This document shows, in pieces, positions 60,640 to 64,000 of a stretch of 64,000 nucleotides of DNA. The translations under genes and the position numbers were made by a program. How positions within the stretch are numbered: position 1 is the stretch's first letter; each line of letters begins with the position of its first letter. The notes under the pieces were generated by a model. That model did not search any database and was not told where the DNA came from. It saw only the letters and a list, made by a program, of their open reading frames with translations. The DNA comes from Shinisaurus crocodilurus (Eukaryota > Chordata > Lepidosauria > Squamata > Shinisauridae): contig CM037883.1 of assembly GCA_021292165.1 (NCBI GenBank), positions 7,914,934-7,978,933 of the forward strand. The letters run 5' to 3'.

Positions 60640-61480
60640 AACCTTTTCCAGACTGCCTGAAAAGCCATCCAGGCGGTGTACAGCAATTTAATCAATAAAA
60701 CCTTAAACCTATTTAAAAAAAAAAACAAGAGCGTTCAAACAGTAAAGACATCAAAACTACATATTTTGAAAGGCCAGATTTAAAAAGATGAGTCTTTAGA
60801 CCTTTTCTAAAGGCCAAGAGAGTAGAGACTGATCATAGTTCTTGAGGAGCACATTCCACAGTTTGGGGGCCACCCAGGAGAAAGCCCTTTCATGCGTGCC
60901 CCACAAATAGGCCTCTGTGGCGAATGGCGCCCTCAAAAGGGCCTCTCGTGCAGATCTTAATACTCGGGCAGTTTCATAGCAAGACAGGCGGTCCCTTAGA
61001 TAGCCGGGTCCTAAGCCGTTTAGGGCTCTGAAGGTTAAAACCAACACCTTGAATTGCACCCGGAAAGCACTTGGCAACCAGTGCAGTTCTTTCAGGGCAG
61101 GCGTAATATGTTCCAGATGCCGTGCACCAGTTAGCAGCCTAGCTGCAGCATTTTGCACCAATTGAAGCTTCTGGACATTCTTCAGGGGTAGACCCACATG
61201 CAGCACATTGCAATAGTTTAAACATGATGTAACCAAGGCATGGCATGGCTAACTTTTGCCAAGTCAGATGAATTCAGGATCACAGCTGGCGCACCAGAGC
61301 ACAATTTTGCAGACACACTCCTTGCCACCAGTGCCACCTAAAGATCTAGGGACCGCATAGGCTCAAGGAGCACTCCCAAGCTATGCACCTGATTCTTCCG
61401 GGGAAGTGCAAATCCCTTCCAGAACAGGCTGAATCCCAATCCCTGAGTCAGGCTTTCTACTGACCAACACCTATGTTTTC
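60640..61480 (-). pseudogene. L2 LINE C-terminal region and 3' end, minus strand
   Basis: The frame 61236-60796 reads 'NYCNVLHVGLPLKNVQKL', 'LVQNAAARLLTGARHLEH' and 'LHWLPSAFRVQFKVLVLTF', the L2 ORF2 C-terminus. Decayed coding sequence extends to about 61480 (complement of 'actcccaagctatgcacctg'). The 3' UTR side lies at 60640-60790. A fourth subfamily or an older copy, truncated before the catalytic motifs. Confidence 0.75.
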
Positions 61481-62685
61481 TCTGGGTATACCTGCTAGTG
61501 AGATATGAGTGATTCCTATGGATGTACTTCAGTTATCTTGGCATTACTTTTATTGTGGATCACAAAGTGCTGTTCAGCAAGTGCGAACTTGCCTTGTTCT
61601 GCTCACGCGAGTCTGTTCGCGAACGTTCTCCTTAAGTTCAGACCGGCTCACCATTCCTGAACGCAACCCCCCCACCCCCCACAAATTTGCTTTATTGAAC
61701 TGTTCAGCAAGTGCGAACTCGCCTCCGAAACACCATCACTAGACAGGCCAAAAACGGCCATCCTGCAAAAATGCCGAGCGGGAGGAGCGGGGAGGCAAAG
61801 ATCGCCTCTGCTGCCTCCTCCCAATTTCCTTGGATGAGCATGAGCCTACAAGTTTGGAGCTGTACGCTCCTCTCGATTGGATTGCGCCCTCAATTTTAAA
61901 TATTTTTATCTTTTGAATTTTGCTATTGTTATTATTGTTCACCGTTTGGGATTTTTTTTAAAGATGTAGAGTGATGCTTAAATAATAGAGGTTATGGGAA
62001 AGACCTGTGCCCTGGAGAGCTGCTGTGTAAACAGTACTAGGCAAGATGGGCAAAGAGACCTGGTATAGAGGCAGTTTCCTAGGTTAATAATGTATTTTTT
62101 CAAATGCAAACTAAAAGAAAAGGAAAAGAAACTTGAAATCCATGTATAACATATCCTCATTTCATAGCAAAATGAACTCTCGACCTAAAGCCTAGCCTGC
62201 CAAACCTCTACCACAGAGAGACACAGATGACCTTTCCAAGAATCCAGATGCGAGACAAGAATATTATACATACAAGTCAAAGAGTTATTCTTGAAGAGAT
62301 TGCCGGATTGATAGTCATGGGTCTCCCATGCTACAATTAACAATGTTCTTTGTGGTTGTGGGTCACCTATTTATCAGGTTGAGTGATGTGGTTAAGTAGC
62401 ACAAAGCTGCCTTGCTTTGTAATCAGCCATAATCACAAGGTCACAAGACAGCTGTAATCACAAGGTCACAATAGGACTGACATAGGACAATTTGACTGCA
62501 TGTGTGTCCCTCTCTCCTCTCCAAGGAGCTCAGAACAGCATTGTTAGCATCACAATAAACTCGTGAGGTAGATTAGATTGAAACAGTCACCTAACCACAG
62601 TTGCCCAGGTGAGGCTCACGTCTGAGCAGCTGTTTCAAACCAAACATTATTGAAACCATGTATGTAAAGTTGCTTTGAACGCTCT
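61481..62685. other. Unassigned; duplicated 'ctgttcagcaagtgcgaact' phrase
   Basis: The 20-base phrase occurs at 61571 and again at 61700, with an inverted-looking context between ('gcgagtctgttcgcgaac'). This may be a worn MITE. 62000-62080 is a SINE body scrap. No gene seen. Confidence 0.35.
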
Positions 62686-62687
62686 TA

Positions 62688-62786
62688 AGTCTGCAATCCT
62701 ATATACACAGTTACCTGGGGAGTAAGCTCCATTAAACACAGTAGTACTTACTTCTGAGTAGATATGCAGAGGATTGTGCTGTAAAG
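62688..62786. mobile_element. MITE with 'ctgcaatcctata' ends
   Basis: 'ctgcaatcctatatacacag' pairs with 'gcagaggattgtgctg', and 'gtaagctccattaaac' with 'gtacttacttctgag'. The 99-bp element folds into one hairpin. This type is common in lizard genomes as far as I recall; I cannot name its family. Confidence 0.55.
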
Positions 62787-62847
62787 AATTTAGATCCTTT
62801 AGGTTGGATCCAAAGATTGGACAAATAGAACCTTTGGATCCAATCCA

Positions 62848-62885
62848 GTGTGTGTGTGTGTGTGTGTGTGTGTACGCGCGCGTGC
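62848..62885. repeat. (GT)n microsatellite with GC-rich end
   Basis: About 12 GT units followed by 'acgcgcgcgtgcac'. Confidence 0.95.
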
Positions 62886-62905
62886 ACATTTGCATTAATT
62901 AGGGT

Positions 62906-63000
62906 GGTCAGGTATGATCACCCAAGAAAAGGACAAGGGAGGATACCAATTTGCATAAACTTTGCATATACGCATATTTAGAATTGATTATTATAATTGA
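62906..63000 (+). repeat. Unassigned dispersed repeat, copy 3
   Basis: 'gtggtcaggtatgatcacc', 'ggataccaatttgcataaac' and 'tttgcatatacgcatattt' match 569-705 and 8931-9025. Confidence 0.4.
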
Positions 63001-63595
63001 AGTAGGAATACAGTACACCTCACCATCGCGTGGAAGACTGTGACCAGGGGACGACCGGTGTGACTGCCTGTGCAGGTGTTAACTGCTGCCCAGGTGCAAA
63101 CTGTTGACGGGCAACAGTTCTTGTGGTGCTTTATCTTTAAACCGGAAATAGACAGGACAGCCCCTCAAACAGAGGACACCTTCAGATAGAGGACTCACAC
63201 ATATATGTATAATATGCATGCACGCACACACACACACACACACACACACTATGTATATATATTTATACCCCATTTCATCTTTGTGGCTTCTGTGCGGTCC
63301 CATGCTGAGAACTGTGTCTGCCGCTTGAGGATCACCCTTTTTTCTCAGCTAAGTTGCCCAAGTGACTCCCAAATTTAAGGCAACATACAACAAGAGAACA
63401 CATCAAGCTATTTCTTCATCATGGATATTAACTGATGAGAGAGGTTATTATTTTGTTGCTGTCATAAATAAACAATGGGTAGAGAATTATTTTTGGGTTT
63501 TCAAAATACTTAAGACGTTTTAACTGTGCAGGTAAAATCTGTGGTATGTTCTGAAATATTGTGTATATTTTTTATTTAGAATGTTTATAATATAA
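63001..63595. other. Single-copy sequence with a (CA)n run
   Basis: The CA repeat occupies about 63223-63249. 63170-63200 carries 'agaggacacc'-type phrases of the dispersed repeat. No gene. Confidence 0.4.
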
Positions 63596-63599
63596 GGGA

Positions 63600-63697
63600 A
63601 CAACCCTATTGGGCTTCCTAACCTCTGCTGGCTGGGGCATGCTGGGAGTTGTAGGCCTTTTCTTCTGTCTAAACGTGCATAGGATTGTGCCTTAAAT
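63600..63697. mobile_element. Half-copy of the 'gcacaatcctatgca' palindromic MITE
   Basis: 'gctggctggggcatgctggg', 'agttgtaggccttttcttc' and 'gtgcataggattgtgcc' match the right arm of 29903-30035. The left arm is reduced to 'aacaaccctattggg'. Confidence 0.55.
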
Positions 63698-64000
63698 AAA
63701 TTGGAAAGTTTATGTGGAACTGTAGTCTCCCCTTACAGCTACTGACTCAGCTCAGTTGCTCCATAGGTGCTACAGAATTAGGTGCTCCTGACACTGACCC
63801 ACTGGGCCAGAGCTTAGAATCAAGTGCCACTGCTTTGGGATAGAATAGATTTCTTTCATTTTGCTATCATGAAGTTAGGCAGGCAGCAGGCCACAGCATT
63901 GCTCTCTTTTATTTGATCCTCTGAAGAGACATAAAAGTCGAGGATTGTTCTGACCCATTTTTCAGAGTCGGAAGTAGAGGCTTCCCAGAATGCCCTTGTA
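63698..64000. other. No recognised feature
   Basis: Single-copy sequence to the window edge. Confidence 0.35.

Overview
This window looks like intergenic or intronic DNA from a reptile, most likely a squamate (lizard-type) genome. The inference rests on the mix of repeats. There are CR1 and several L2 LINE subfamilies, tRNA-Ala-headed SINEs, and SINEs with a MIR-like core. There are also many short hAT-like and mariner/Tigger-like non-autonomous DNA transposons, plus long microsatellites. No bacterial-type gene, operon, RNA gene cluster or CRISPR array is present. Nearly every long open reading frame is retroelement coding sequence or a frame through simple repeats.

Layout. 1-4560: unique sequence, simple repeats, SINE pieces, a GC-rich hAT element (2910-3362), a palindromic transposon (3723-3931) nested in an older unassigned repeat, and a 5S rRNA-headed, CR1-tailed SINE (about 4381-4545). 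4861-5013: the only convincing candidate exon of a cellular gene (51 codons, phase 0, good splice sites). 5020-8600: triplet repeats, a CR1 3' end, a SINE holding a palindromic transposon that holds a hAT element, then a repeat-free AT-rich block with paired octamer motifs. 8900-14050: mostly single-copy sequence with scattered SINEs and a second 5S/CR1 SINE. 14077-23060: retroelement-rich, with an L2 inside a hAT element, a long L2 with a full reverse transcriptase reading frame, a hAT element packed with GAGTC motifs (18628-19281), and three further L2 pieces. 23060-38500: mixed unique DNA, hAT fragments, hairpin transposons, SINEs and possible LTR remnants. 38525-41770: an old L2 holding a SINE, then a young CR1 with an uninterrupted 595-codon frame. 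41930-42920: a three-layer nest of DNA transposons. 43000-52000: single-copy sequence with possible conserved noncoding blocks, hairpin transposons and an L1 scrap. 52186-64000: a third 5S/CR1 SINE, L2 pieces on both strands, tandem SINEs and CA/GT repeats.

The elements do not form a pathway; the interest lies in their history. CR1 reverse transcriptase probably mobilised the 5S-headed SINE, because the two share a 3' tail. L2 machinery may have mobilised the MIR-like SINE. Absent autonomous hAT and mariner-type transposases must have moved the many short inverted-repeat elements. Exact 8-bp target duplications and clear nesting let several insertions be ordered in time. All family assignments come from reading motifs, ends and duplications by eye; no database search was run.
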